Shown here: positions 52,572 through 61,310 of the stretch, piece after piece
Layout of the letters: the number at the start of each line of letters is the position of its first letter
How positions within the stretch are numbered: position 1 is the first letter of the stretch
Source: an uncultured Flavobacteriaceae bacterium
Lineage (GTDB): Bacteria; Bacteroidota; Bacteroidia; Flavobacteriales; Flavobacteriaceae
Reading direction: 5' to 3'
DNA: 64,000 nucleotides
Assembly (NCBI GenBank): GCA_934675205.1
Contig: CAKUPQ010000003.1
Coordinates: 240,023 to 304,022, forward strand
Position numbers and translations under genes: made by a program
The notes under the pieces: generated by a model
What the model was told of the DNA's origin: nothing
The model's database searches: none
What the model saw: the letters and a program-made list of their open reading frames with translations, nothing else

Positions 52572-54740
52572 ATGAATATCAGCAAATTAGCAGTATTCGT
52601 GACGGGAATTACTTGTTCTGTCGCATTTTCACAAGAGGTAGAAAACGATTCTATATATAAAAATCATCAGATTGAAGAGGTAGTTATCACAGGGCAGTAT
52701 TCTGCACAATCTATTGATAAATCGATTTATAAGGTAGAGGTAATTTCAGCCGAAGATATTAAAAATTTTGCAGGAAATACCGTTGCAGACGTTCTGAATC
52801 AGAGTCTTAACGTCTTTATAATGCCCAACAGAACTACGGGTAATTCAGAAGCTCAAATTATGGGGTTAAGCGGAGAATATACCAAAATATTAGTTGATAA
52901 TATTCCGATTATCGGAGATAGCAATTTAGGAACTTCTATAGATTTAACCAAGCTGAATTTAGACAATGTCGAAAAAATAGAGATTGTAAAAGGTGCTATG
53001 GGAGTGGATTACGGTAACAATGCTTTGGCAGGAGTTATCAATATCATAACCAAAAAAGGAACTGAAAAAAAATGGCGGATTAATGCTTTTGTTCAGGAAG
53101 AAACGGTAGGAGAGGAGTATGACTGGTATGAAGACGGAGGCCGTACCAAAGGTAAGGGTCGTCATATTCAATCTTTGGAAGTACAACATAATATCTCTGA
53201 TAAATGGTTTGCCTCTGCAGGAGTAAGCCGAAATGATTTTCAAGGGTTTTGGGATGATAGAAAAGGAAGTAAACACCTTGAAAAAGACAGATTAAGAGGG
53301 TATCATTGGCTTCCGAAAGAACAATGGAATACAAACGGACTTGTAAGTTTTAAAGGAGATAATTTTAAGGCTTTTTATAAAGTAAATTATCTGTTGGAAG
53401 ACATTAATTATTATAATCCTATTGTTGATACGAGAAATTTGGGAGAAGGACAACAAACCTATTATTCGGTTGACAGAGATTATAAGACAAACAGATGGTC
53501 GCATCATCTGAATTTAGATACAAAATTATTTGACAGAGTTTTGTACCGAGGAGATTTTTCTTATCAAAAACAGGACAGACAGTTCAGAGATTATGATTAT
53601 GATATTCCGAACAGAACGATAACTTCAAAAGATGATTTTGTTACTTACCAATCAACAGAGGCTTATTATGCGAGAGGAACATTCAGCAAATTTGTAGAAA
53701 GCAATAATTTTGATTTTCAGGTGGGGTATGAATTAGACCAAACAGAAGGTTTTTCTAACTCTATTGCAGGTTTTTTTGAAGGTGAAAACGTAAAGAGAAA
53801 ATTAGGGTCGTATGCCGGATTTGCATCGGCTGAAATCAATACCGATTCAGGATTTTCGTTCCGTCCCGGATTCAGAGCCGGTTTTAGCGATAAGTTTGAC
53901 ACACAATACAACTTTTCGTTAAGCACCAAGTTTGATGTGTCGGAAAAATCAAGTTTGAGGTTTGTAGCCTGTACAGCTAATCGTTTTCCTAATTTTGATG
54001 AACTTTATACCTATTTTGTTGATGCGAATCATCAGGTTTTGGGAGATGAAAATCTGAATCCGGAAAAAGGTTTTTCAACCTCTTTGGAGTGGAGTCATCG
54101 GTTGTTTAAGGATAATTTCAGTATGACCAATAATGTTAGCACACTTTATCTGAATGTTGATGACAGAGTCGAAATGGTAGTTTTGGATTATTCGCAAAAT
54201 ATTAATCAATACCTTAATATTAATAGATATGAGTCGTGGGGATTCAACACTGCACACAACTTCAGATTTAATAATTTTAATGCAGGAGTTTCTGCTTCTC
54301 TTTTGGGTATATCGAAATCGTTGTTTGGCAGTATTCATAGTAGTTCGGGAGAATTGGAAGATGAATACCGATACACTTTGGAGGGTAATGCGAATTTAAG
54401 CTATACTTTCCCGAAAGCCAATACGACCTTATCTCTAATGTACCGATATGCAGGAAAAACTACCGAATTTGTGGTTGATGAAGTGAATAGTACACCCGAA
54501 CAAACCTTATACAGATTGGGAGAAAGAGATGATTTCAGCCTTATGGATTTTTCGGTACGAAAAGGATTTTTGAAAAATAATCTGGAGGTTACTTTGGGAG
54601 CAAGAAATATTTTTGATGTTACAGAAGTCAGAAATACAGCTTTGGTCGGAGGAGCTCACAGTGCAGCAGCAGCTACGCAATCATTTTTCTACGGGAGGTC
54701 TTATTTCCTTAAAATAAATTATACATTCGATTTTAATTAA
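52572..54740 (+). CDS. TonB-dependent outer-membrane receptor, probable haem receptor
   Basis: 722 aa. Signal peptide to about residue 21. The TonB box/plug start is I-E-E-V-V-I-T-G near residue 33, with plug motifs V-A-D-V-L-N-Q-S and I-E-I-V-K-G-A-M-G-V-D-Y-G-N-N-A-L-A-G-V-I-N-I-I-T-K. The barrel carries F-P-N-F-D-E-L followed by N-L-N-P-E-K-G, resembling the FRAP/NPDL pair of haem/hemoglobin receptors such as HmuR, and ends N-Y-T-F-D-F-N. There is no N-terminal carboxypeptidase-like domain. The HmuY gene follows after 17 nt, supporting haem uptake. Confidence 0.88.
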   Translation: MNISKLAVFVTGITCSVAFSQEVENDSIYKNHQIEEVVITGQYSAQSIDKSIYKVEVISAEDIKNFAGNTVADVLNQSLNVFIMPNRTTGNSEAQIMGLSGEYTKILVDNIPIIGDSNLGTSIDLTKLNLDNVEKIEIVKGAMGVDYGNNALAGVINIITKKGTEKKWRINAFVQEETVGEEYDWYEDGGRTKGKGRHIQSLEVQHNISDKWFASAGVSRNDFQGFWDDRKGSKHLEKDRLRGYHWLPKEQWNTNGLVSFKGDNFKAFYKVNYLLEDINYYNPIVDTRNLGEGQQTYYSVDRDYKTNRWSHHLNLDTKLFDRVLYRGDFSYQKQDRQFRDYDYDIPNRTITSKDDFVTYQSTEAYYARGTFSKFVESNNFDFQVGYELDQTEGFSNSIAGFFEGENVKRKLGSYAGFASAEINTDSGFSFRPGFRAGFSDKFDTQYNFSLSTKFDVSEKSSLRFVACTANRFPNFDELYTYFVDANHQVLGDENLNPEKGFSTSLEWSHRLFKDNFSMTNNVSTLYLNVDDRVEMVVLDYSQNINQYLNINRYESWGFNTAHNFRFNNFNAGVSASLLGISKSLFGSIHSSSGELEDEYRYTLEGNANLSYTFPKANTTLSLMYRYAGKTTEFVVDEVNSTPEQTLYRLGERDDFSLMDFSVRKGFLKNNLEVTLGARNIFDVTEVRNTALVGGAHSAAAATQSFFYGRSYFLKINYTFDFN

Positions 54741-54757
54741 AAAAACAATATCCGATT

Positions 54758-55852
54758 ATGAAATATTTGTCAAGATTTTTAGTAGTAATTCTATGTTTTT
54801 TGTCTTTAGTAGGGTGTTTGTCCGAAGATGACGGAATTGTAATTGTTCCTCCGATTGATGGAGCAATTTTAGACCCCGAAGTAGGAGGACCTGCACAACC
54901 TAATCAGGTTTGGATTGATTTGAGTGCTGACGAAAACTCAAGAATGAAGCTCACAAACAGAACAGCTTGGGATTTAGGTTTTTATGGAGGAGACGAGTTT
55001 TTTGCCGTGCTGAATTCGTCTATACTTATGGCAGCAGGAGTTGTGGACGGAGCTGTGAATATAGATTCCGTAAATGAATCGCACGTAAGTAGTATCAAGA
55101 GCTTGTTAAATCCTGCAAGTGGTTATCCCGAAACGTATGTCGATGCGGTAACAGGAAATTATTTAGAAGACGGAACTGCAATCGCACCAATAAGTGAAAA
55201 TAATTCGGAAAACTACGTTTATCTTCTTAAAATGGGTTACGAAATATACAATGGAACGATGTTTCCGGGAACAGCTTATTCTTCGGGAGCGTCCAGAGGT
55301 TGGAAAAAAATAAGAATATTGAAAAGCGGAAATGATTATGTTCTTCAGTATGCTGATATAGAATCTACAACACATCAGGAGGTGGTTATTTCAAAAAATG
55401 CAGCTTATAATTTTTCTTTTTACAGTATTGCCAACAATCAGATAGCGGATATTCAGCCTATGAAAGAGAATTGGGATATCTGTTTTACAGTTATGAATAA
55501 TGTCATAGAAGGACACGGAACCTATATTTATACGGATTTTGTAACGAGCAATAATTTAGGAGGTGTTGGGGTTTATGAGGTTGTTCTTCCGAATGCCTCT
55601 GATTTGATTCCGACCTATAATAATTTTGATGCTACTGATGTAGATGAGTCGTTATTTATTTATGATGACCAAAGAGTTATTGGGAGTAATTGGAGGAATG
55701 TTTTTAATGGAGTTCCTGAACCCAACCGTTTTTATGTAATAAAAGACCCGGAAGGATTTGTCTTTAAGTTAAGGTTTATACGTATGCTCGGAGATAGCGG
55801 AGATACACAGGGATACAGAGGATATCCGCAATTTGAATATTCACCTTTGTAA
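54758..55852 (+). CDS. hmuY: HmuY-family haem-binding lipoprotein
   Basis: 364 aa. Lipobox S-L-V-G-C at Cys20. The mature protein shows the HmuY-type repeated W-D-x-x-F motifs: T-A-W-D-L-G-F-Y-G-G and E-N-W-D-I-C-F-T-V-M, and a C-terminal G-F-V-F-K-L-R-F-I. HmuY proteins bind haem outside the cell and pass it to a TonB receptor. His residues possible as haem ligands are in N-E-S-H-V-S, T-T-H-Q-E and E-G-H-G-T; which are used cannot be told. In an operon with the receptor and followed by a bidirectional terminator. Confidence 0.88.
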   Translation: MKYLSRFLVVILCFLSLVGCLSEDDGIVIVPPIDGAILDPEVGGPAQPNQVWIDLSADENSRMKLTNRTAWDLGFYGGDEFFAVLNSSILMAAGVVDGAVNIDSVNESHVSSIKSLLNPASGYPETYVDAVTGNYLEDGTAIAPISENNSENYVYLLKMGYEIYNGTMFPGTAYSSGASRGWKKIRILKSGNDYVLQYADIESTTHQEVVISKNAAYNFSFYSIANNQIADIQPMKENWDICFTVMNNVIEGHGTYIYTDFVTSNNLGGVGVYEVVLPNASDLIPTYNNFDATDVDESLFIYDDQRVIGSNWRNVFNGVPEPNRFYVIKDPEGFVFKLRFIRMLGDSGDTQGYRGYPQFEYSPL

Positions 55853-55855
55853 AAC

Positions 55856-55890
55856 AAAAAACTCGTAACTGAACGTTACGAGTTTTTTTT
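55856..55890. terminator. Bidirectional terminator after hmuY
   Basis: Stem ACTCGTAAC/GTTACGAGT with a 5-nt loop, preceded by an A-run and followed by eight T. It separates convergent hmuY and lipocalin-like gene 1. Confidence 0.92.
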
Positions 55891-55913
55891 ATATAAAAGT
55901 TGTTTGCTAATTC

Positions 55914-56360
55914 TTATTGTCTTGAATATGTTACGGTAATATCTGTTGTTTGTCCAAACCAAGTAAAAGGATACACCAAAATCAATTCATTATTATTTAC
56001 AGAACTTATTTGTCTTGGAGCTGTTTCCCCCACAATAGTTATAGTTTCTTCTGTCCAAGTTCCGTCAATAACTTCATCAATACAGTTTTCATCAACTTTA
56101 TTGTTTTCTGTAAGTTCAGCTATTCCACCTGATTTTATAGTTAAAAAATCAGTAGCACAACCTTGTTTCATCATTGGGTCATCAAAATCAAATGTTCCTG
56201 AATGAACTCCCGGAATATCATACGATAATGTTTCTGCTTTCCAAGTTCCCTCTAATAGATTTGGAGTAACAGTAGGACTGTTGTTGTCATCATCGCTACA
56301 AGAGCTGAAAAAACCTGCTGTTGCAAGTAAAAATACGGCTAATAAATTTCTTTTTGTCAT
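55914..56360 (-). CDS. Lipocalin-like lipoprotein 1
   Basis: 148 aa. Signal peptide with lipobox F-F-S-S-C, a D/N-rich linker (S-D-D-D-N-N), then the lipocalin-like start L-L-E-G-T-W-K-A-E-T-L. It contains two Cys (Q-G-C-A-T-D, E-N-C-I-D-E) that could form a disulfide, and ends V-T-Y-S-R-Q. It is paralogous to the next gene (same order of G-T-W, C-x-T-D-(F/Y)-L-T-I-K and I-T-V-T-Y-S-R-Q). Likely binds a small hydrophobic ligand at the cell surface; its position suggests a part in haem handling, which is only inference. Confidence 0.82.
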   Translation of the reverse strand: MTKRNLLAVFLLATAGFFSSCSDDDNNSPTVTPNLLEGTWKAETLSYDIPGVHSGTFDFDDPMMKQGCATDFLTIKSGGIAELTENNKVDENCIDEVIDGTWTEETITIVGETAPRQISSVNNNELILVYPFTWFGQTTDITVTYSRQ

Positions 56361-56460
56361 TGTTAATTATGTATTAAAGTTATTAAGGGGTAAAGTTAAT
56401 TATTATTTAGATTATATAAAAACAAAAAAAACAAACTAAAAAAGATACAGCTATACATAA

Positions 56461-56496
56461 AAAAACTCATCTTGTTACAGAACGAGATGAGTTTTT
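56461..56496. terminator. Terminator after lipocalin-like gene 2
   Basis: Stem ACTCATCT/AGATGAGT with an inner G-U-containing stem, flanked by A- and T-runs. Confidence 0.85.
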
Positions 56497-56515
56497 AGTA
56501 AAGGTTGGTTAATCC

Positions 56516-56989
56516 TTATTGTCTTGAATATGTTACGGTAATTTCTCCTAAATTATTTCCAGAATTGTCAGAATATTTTAAAACTAATTCTGTATCATCT
56601 ACGGAAACAACCTGTCTTGCTGCTCCCGAAATAGTTACTGTTTGTTCTGTCCAACTACCTGTAGTAATTACATCTTCACAAACATTTTCAGTATTCTTTT
56701 TATTTTCTTCTAAGTCAGCTACTGAAGATGCTTTTATAGTTAAATAATCAGTAGGACAACCGTTTGTAAGAGCAGTAAAGTCCAAAGTATAAGAGATTTC
56801 ATTTACTACATAATCAAATGTTTCCGCTTTCCACGTACCTTCCATAAGATGAGGAACACCGGGTGTGTTGTCATCGGTAGGGTTGTCATCATTGTTACCG
56901 TTGTTATTACTGCTGTCATCACTGCCGCAAGAGTAAAAAACAGCTGTTGCGAGCATAAAAAGCATTACAAATAAGTTTTTCTTTTTCAT
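56516..56989 (-). CDS. Lipocalin-like lipoprotein 2
   Basis: 157 aa. Lipobox around F-Y-S-C-G, an S/N/D-rich linker (D-D-S-S-N-N-N-G-N-N-D-D), then H-L-M-E-G-T-W-K-A-E-T-F. Like its paralogue it keeps C-P-T-D-Y-L-T-I-K and E-x-V-C-E-D-V. The last 25 or so nucleotides of the two genes are nearly identical (both end I-T-V-T-Y-S-R-Q), showing tandem duplication. Same strand as paralogue 1, each with its own terminator hairpin. Role unproven. Confidence 0.82.
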   Translation of the reverse strand: MKKKNLFVMLFMLATAVFYSCGSDDSSNNNGNNDDNPTDDNTPGVPHLMEGTWKAETFDYVVNEISYTLDFTALTNGCPTDYLTIKASSVADLEENKKNTENVCEDVITTGSWTEQTVTISGAARQVVSVDDTELVLKYSDNSGNNLGEITVTYSRQ

Positions 56990-57086
56990 AAGTTTGTTAG
57001 AATTAAGTTAATAATGCTACGAATTTAATTAATATTTTGATAACACAAAACAAATAAAACTATTTTTTGGTATCAAGACAAAAAAA

Positions 57087-57137
57087 GTATCAAGTAGTAA
57101 GACCTTTTAGCATTGCTTTTGTCTTACTACTTGATAC
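57087..57137 (-). terminator. Long perfect hairpin after the T9SS HmuY-like gene
   Basis: 17-nt arms GTATCAAGTAGTAAGAC and GTCTTACTACTTGATAC, 17-nt loop, then a T-run on the minus strand. It could also be a dispersed palindrome. Confidence 0.85.
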
Positions 57138-57160
57138 TCAAGTTTTAATATAAGAAAGGA

Positions 57161-58435
57161 TTATTTGATAATCAGCTTTTGATTAGCAGAATAATTTCCG
57201 ATTTGCACTTTTACGATATATACTCCACTGCTCAAATCAGACAAGTTTAGATTTTGTTGATAAAAACCACTGTTGTTTGCAATTTGAGATGAATACACTT
57301 TTTGTCCTGAAATGTTATATACCGCAACTTCTCCGTTTGATGCATTTTCTGTAATGTCATAAATAAGAGTAACCTGTTTATCTACAGCAGGGTTAGGATA
57401 GATGCTGAAAGACGATTTGTTTTCAAAGTTTATCGTACTTGCATTTTCTCCTATAGCTTTATATTTAAAGTACATATTTCCGTTGGCAGTACCTCCGTTT
57501 TCAATAAAATACAAACGATATAGTTCATTGTCTTTTTTAATGTAATATACCATGTCATCATATACTCCTGAAGTCGGTTTCCAACTGTGTCCTATGGTAG
57601 AAATAACAGCAGAATAATCATCTTCTGTCGGTGCTGTAAAATCATCGGCAGTTGCTTGTGTTTCAGGTTGTACTTTGGCAATAGTAACTCCGGGTGCTTG
57701 TAATGTTCCTGACAGACGATATTTTATTGTTGTTCCCATATAAGGATAATCAGTCCAATAACGGGTAAACATTAAATCCCAAGTTCCGATTTCAGGCTCG
57801 TTATTTGCCACTACATCATCTGTATCAAAAGAATAATAGTTAAATAAGTGATTATTTGTTCCGTTTGCTATACTTTTCGTAATGTCAGCCTCCCAAGCAG
57901 TTCCGTCCCATTTAGAATATTTGAATGTGTAACCGTTTTGCAATCCGTAATAGCTCTCAATATAGAATTTGTAATAAACGTCATTCGGGTATTTTAGTAC
58001 AAAAATTACAGTACCATTCAAACCACCACCACTATATTCTCCCCAACCATAAGATGCTGAACCTTGTTCAAAAGCTCCTTCGCTCAAATCAGTAGTTAGG
58101 TCAGGATTGTACAAAGGGTCTCCCCAATCTTCGATATCAGCAATATCAATGTTGTCCCAATCAGCAGGGTCGTTTGATGCCTCATATACCGCTATGTCTT
58201 GAGCATCATTGATACGAGTACCAAAATTATAAGCACTTGTTCTTTTGAAAGCAACGTCCCAGTTGTAAGCATCCTGAGAAACAATAGTATTCCCAGAAAG
58301 GTCAAAAAATACACGGTTTGCATAACCTGCACCGGTTGTAAGTTCTACGGTTGTGTAACCGTTTTCGTCAGTTTGAGCTGACATAGTAGTTAAAGTCATT
58401 AAGGCTAATGACAACGATAATAATTTTGATTTCAT
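57161..58435 (-). CDS. HmuY-like protein with T9SS type A sorting domain
   Basis: 424 aa. Signal peptide to about residue 20 (T-M-S-A-Q). Residues about 25-335 repeat the HmuY pattern: Y-N-W-D-V-A-F-K-R near residue 57, G-T-W-D-L-M-F-T-R-Y-W near residue 218, and Y-Y-I-K-K-D-N-E-L-Y-R-L-Y-F-I. Unlike the lipoprotein HmuY, it has no lipobox. The last 75 residues begin I-Y-P-N-P and end Y-I-V-K-V-Q-I-G...K-L-I-I-K, a T9SS type A signal. It is therefore expected on the surface or free outside the cell, a possible hemophore. Own promoter. Confidence 0.88.
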   Translation of the reverse strand: MKSKLLSLSLALMTLTTMSAQTDENGYTTVELTTGAGYANRVFFDLSGNTIVSQDAYNWDVAFKRTSAYNFGTRINDAQDIAVYEASNDPADWDNIDIADIEDWGDPLYNPDLTTDLSEGAFEQGSASYGWGEYSGGGLNGTVIFVLKYPNDVYYKFYIESYYGLQNGYTFKYSKWDGTAWEADITKSIANGTNNHLFNYYSFDTDDVVANNEPEIGTWDLMFTRYWTDYPYMGTTIKYRLSGTLQAPGVTIAKVQPETQATADDFTAPTEDDYSAVISTIGHSWKPTSGVYDDMVYYIKKDNELYRLYFIENGGTANGNMYFKYKAIGENASTINFENKSSFSIYPNPAVDKQVTLIYDITENASNGEVAVYNISGQKVYSSQIANNSGFYQQNLNLSDLSSGVYIVKVQIGNYSANQKLIIK

Positions 58436-58467
58436 TTTACTTTATTTTTAATTAAACTAAATTTGTG

Positions 58468-58498
58468 CAAATGTAAACGCTATTTAGAATTAATACAA
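58468..58498 (-). promoter_or_regulatory. Promoter of the T9SS HmuY-like gene
   Basis: On the minus strand: TTG (58498-58496), 20-nt spacer, TACATTTG (58475-58468). It shares ATTTG...TTAAT before and TACATTTGCA at the -7 box with the receptor promoter at 52510-52542, so both are probably co-regulated. Confidence 0.7.
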
Positions 58499-58591
58499 AT
58501 AAAAATAAAAAAATATTGACAAAAGCGAATTTATGACTGAATCGGTCTGTAAAACTTTATTTTTTTATATTTGTACCCTATACAAACGATA

Positions 58592-59938
58592 ATGCAGAAA
58601 CAAAAAAGTATTGCTGTGGTAGGTTCCGGACTTGTAGGAACACTATTGGCAATTTACCTCAAAAAAGCAGGACACAAAGTATCGGTTTACGACAGAAGTC
58701 CTGATATCAGAACGATTCAATTTTCGGGTCGTTCTATCAATTTGGCAATGTCAAACAGAGGTTGGAGAGCTTTGGAACATATCGGAATTGCAGACGAAGT
58801 CAAAAAAATCGCAATTCCAATGGAAAAAAGAGCCATTCATATCGGAGAAAACCCTGTAAATTTCCAACATTACGGAAAGGAAGGAGAGGCAATTTATTCG
58901 ATTTCGAGGGGAGTTCTCAACCGAAAAATGATTGATTTGGCAGAGAGTTTCGGAGTAAATTTTTTCTTTGAGCAGAGAATTTGGGACGTAACGCTTTCGA
59001 CAGCTACACTTCATATCGGAGAAACCGAAAGAGGAGAGTGGCAAGACATCAGTTTTGATATGGTTTTCGGAGCAGACGGAGCTTTTTCGAGAGTTCGTCA
59101 CAGAATGCAACGTCAGAGTATGTACAATTATTCGCAAGAATTTTTGCAGATTGGATATAAAGAGCTAAATATTCCCGCTAAAGCGAACGGAGATTTTATC
59201 ATAGACAAAAATTCGCTCCATATTTGGCCTAGAGGAGATTATATGTTATCGGCTTTGCCAAATCTTGATGGAAGTTTCAATGCAATTTTGTTTATGCCTT
59301 TTGAAGGGGAAAACTCGTTTGAAAAATTGAAGACTAAAGAAGATGTTATGCGATTTTTTCAGGAAAAATTCCCTGATACCATTGAAGTAATGCCTAAATT
59401 GACTGAAGATTTCTTCAAAAATCCGACAAGTTATTTGGTTACGATGAAATGTTTTCCCTGGACATATAAGGATAAGGTAGCTTTAATTGGAGATGCCTCA
59501 CACGCTATTGTTCCGTTTTACGGACACGGAATGAATGCAGGTTTTGAAGATATTACGGTGCTGAATCAAATGATGGAAAAGTACGGAGATGATTGGGAAA
59601 TGATTTTCAAAGAATACGAAAAAGAACGCAAACCCAATGCAGATGCTATTGCGGAGCTTTCGTATCGGAATTTTATCGAAATGAGTTCTGATACAGCAGA
59701 TGAGAGTTTTTTACTTCGTAAGAAAATCGAAAAATGGTTTTCTGATAAATATCCGGAGTTGTGGCAACCCCTTTATAGTATGGTAACTTTTTTGAGTGAT
59801 AAAACATATAGTGAGGCACTGAAAATCGGAGAGGAGCAAAAAGCTATTATGGACGAAGTAATGCAAATCGAAAACATTTCCGAAAAATGGAACAGTGCAG
59901 AAGTTGAAAATAAAATTTTAGAATTACTGAAAAGATAA
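58592..59938 (+). CDS. kmo: Kynurenine 3-monooxygenase (FAD-dependent)
   Basis: 448 aa from ATG 58592. A TTG start at 58571 is rejected because it lies inside the -7 box TATATTTG (58566-58573). FAD-binding G-S-G-L-V-G at residues 11-16; G-R-S-I-N-L-A-M-S-N-R-G is characteristic of KMO; the FAD-contacting G-D-A-S-H-A-I-V-P-F-Y-G-H-G-M-N-A-G lies near residue 300. Hydroxylates kynurenine in tryptophan breakdown, on the way to quinolinate and NAD. No other kynurenine-pathway gene is adjacent; nadC is at 36919. Overlap-free neighbour of an NlpC/P60 gene. Confidence 0.93.
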   Translation: MQKQKSIAVVGSGLVGTLLAIYLKKAGHKVSVYDRSPDIRTIQFSGRSINLAMSNRGWRALEHIGIADEVKKIAIPMEKRAIHIGENPVNFQHYGKEGEAIYSISRGVLNRKMIDLAESFGVNFFFEQRIWDVTLSTATLHIGETERGEWQDISFDMVFGADGAFSRVRHRMQRQSMYNYSQEFLQIGYKELNIPAKANGDFIIDKNSLHIWPRGDYMLSALPNLDGSFNAILFMPFEGENSFEKLKTKEDVMRFFQEKFPDTIEVMPKLTEDFFKNPTSYLVTMKCFPWTYKDKVALIGDASHAIVPFYGHGMNAGFEDITVLNQMMEKYGDDWEMIFKEYEKERKPNADAIAELSYRNFIEMSSDTADESFLLRKKIEKWFSDKYPELWQPLYSMVTFLSDKTYSEALKIGEEQKAIMDEVMQIENISEKWNSAEVENKILELLKR

Positions 59939-59939
59939 A

Positions 59940-60542
59940 ATGAAAAAGTGGTTTATATTTTTGGTGTTTTTGTCGTTATTGGTTTCTTCCTGTGCAGGAA
60001 CGAAATACAAAAATCAGGCAAATAATACAACGAAAACATATAAGTCTGAAATTAAAGAGCAACAGGATTCTTCACAAGAAGAATACGTAGAATATACGGA
60101 AGATTTTTATTTCGACCTTGATTTTGATTTGCCTAAACCTGCTGATTCGTCTGTACCTGTTGGTTTGGCAGACTATATTATCGAGTCAGCATCAGAAAAT
60201 CTGGGAGTAAGGTACAGAGCAGGAGGAACGACAAAATCAGGTTTTGATTGTTCGGGATTGGTTTATACTTCGTTTAAAAAATCTGATATTTCACTTCCAC
60301 GTTCTTCTTACGATATGTCCCAATATGGTCAGAAAATCAAGGATTCCGAAGCTCAAAAAGGCGATTTGATTTTCTTTATTACCAACGGAGGAAAACGTAT
60401 CAATCATGTAGGAATTGTAACCGAAGTGCTTGATAATGAGATTAAATTCATTCATTCTTCCGTTCAGTTGGGAGTGATAATTTCATCGACCAAAGAGCCT
60501 TATTACAAAAAGAATTTCGTGAAAGTACATCGGGTTTTATAA
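59940..60542 (+). CDS. NlpC/P60 (C40) peptidase lipoprotein
   Basis: 200 aa. Lipobox L-V-S-S-C at Cys18, then a charged linker rich in Gln/Glu/Asp, then the NlpC/P60 domain (about residues 85-200) with catalytic Cys in F-D-C-S-G-L-V-Y, His in I-N-H-V-G-I-V and a third polar residue in F-I-H-S-S-V. Such enzymes cut stem peptides of peptidoglycan. It starts 1 nt after the kmo stop, so it is likely co-transcribed, though the functional link is unclear. Confidence 0.92.
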   Translation: MKKWFIFLVFLSLLVSSCAGTKYKNQANNTTKTYKSEIKEQQDSSQEEYVEYTEDFYFDLDFDLPKPADSSVPVGLADYIIESASENLGVRYRAGGTTKSGFDCSGLVYTSFKKSDISLPRSSYDMSQYGQKIKDSEAQKGDLIFFITNGGKRINHVGIVTEVLDNEIKFIHSSVQLGVIISSTKEPYYKKNFVKVHRVL

Positions 60543-60543
60543 G

Positions 60544-61275
60544 CTACGAATAAAATGTTTGCGAATTTCTTCTAAATTCACTCAAAACAATAGCGGTTGC
60601 AGTAGCTACATTCAAACTTTCGGTAGGATTTCCGAAACGTGGAATCGTGATTTTTTGGGTAATTAGTTTCTCGATTTCGGAGGAAATTCCGTTTGCTTCG
60701 TTGCCCAAAACGATGATTCCGTCTTTTGGGAGATTGGTTTTATAAATGGTTGAACCTTCCATAAAAGTCCCGAAAACAGGGAGTTTTGTTTGGGATAAAA
60801 ATTGTTTTAAATCAAGATACGAAACAGTAACCCTCGTTACAGAACCCATTGTGGCTTGGAGAACTTTCGGGTTGTACAGATCGACTGTATCTTCCGAACA
60901 AATCAGGTTTTTAATTCCAAACCAATCGCAAAGACGGATAATTGTCCCTAAATTTCCCGGGTCACGAACAGAATCCAAAGCCACGATAAGTCCGTTTTCG
61001 TCTATTTTTTCTTCTTTCGGAATTTGAAAAACAGCAAGGGAATTATTCGGATTGCTAAGAGCAGAAATTTTTTTCAGCTCATTTTCAGAAATTACATTTC
61101 GATTAGGAACATTCCGAAAAATATCTTCGCTGACAAAAAGTTCTTCCAAAACAAATTCGGAATCAAGGAGTTCCTGAATCGTTTTTTGACCCTCAACAAA
61201 AAATAAATTATGTTGTTTTCGGTATTTTTTTTGCTGTAGGCTTAATATTAGTTTGATTTGGTTTTTTGTAACCAT
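60544..61275 (-). CDS. TrmH-family (SpoU-type) rRNA/tRNA methyltransferase
   Basis: 243 aa. N-terminal substrate-binding domain starting K-N-Q-I-K-L-I-L-S-L-Q-Q-K-K-Y-R, then the knotted SPOUT domain with motif 1 (R-D-P-G-N-L-G-T-I-I-R), motif 2 (I-V-L-G-N-E-A-N-G-I-S) and motif 3 (I-P-R-F-G-N-P-T-E-S-L-N-V-A-T-A). 2'-O-methylation of rRNA or tRNA is expected; the exact target is unknown. Its stop is 1 nt from that of the NlpC/P60 gene, leaving no room for a terminator between the convergent genes. Divergent from tamL. Confidence 0.93.
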   Translation of the reverse strand: MVTKNQIKLILSLQQKKYRKQHNLFFVEGQKTIQELLDSEFVLEELFVSEDIFRNVPNRNVISENELKKISALSNPNNSLAVFQIPKEEKIDENGLIVALDSVRDPGNLGTIIRLCDWFGIKNLICSEDTVDLYNPKVLQATMGSVTRVTVSYLDLKQFLSQTKLPVFGTFMEGSTIYKTNLPKDGIIVLGNEANGISSEIEKLITQKITIPRFGNPTESLNVATATAIVLSEFRRNSQTFYS

Positions 61276-61310
61276 ATAAAAATGTAAATTTGAATTTTTA
61301 TTTTAAACCG

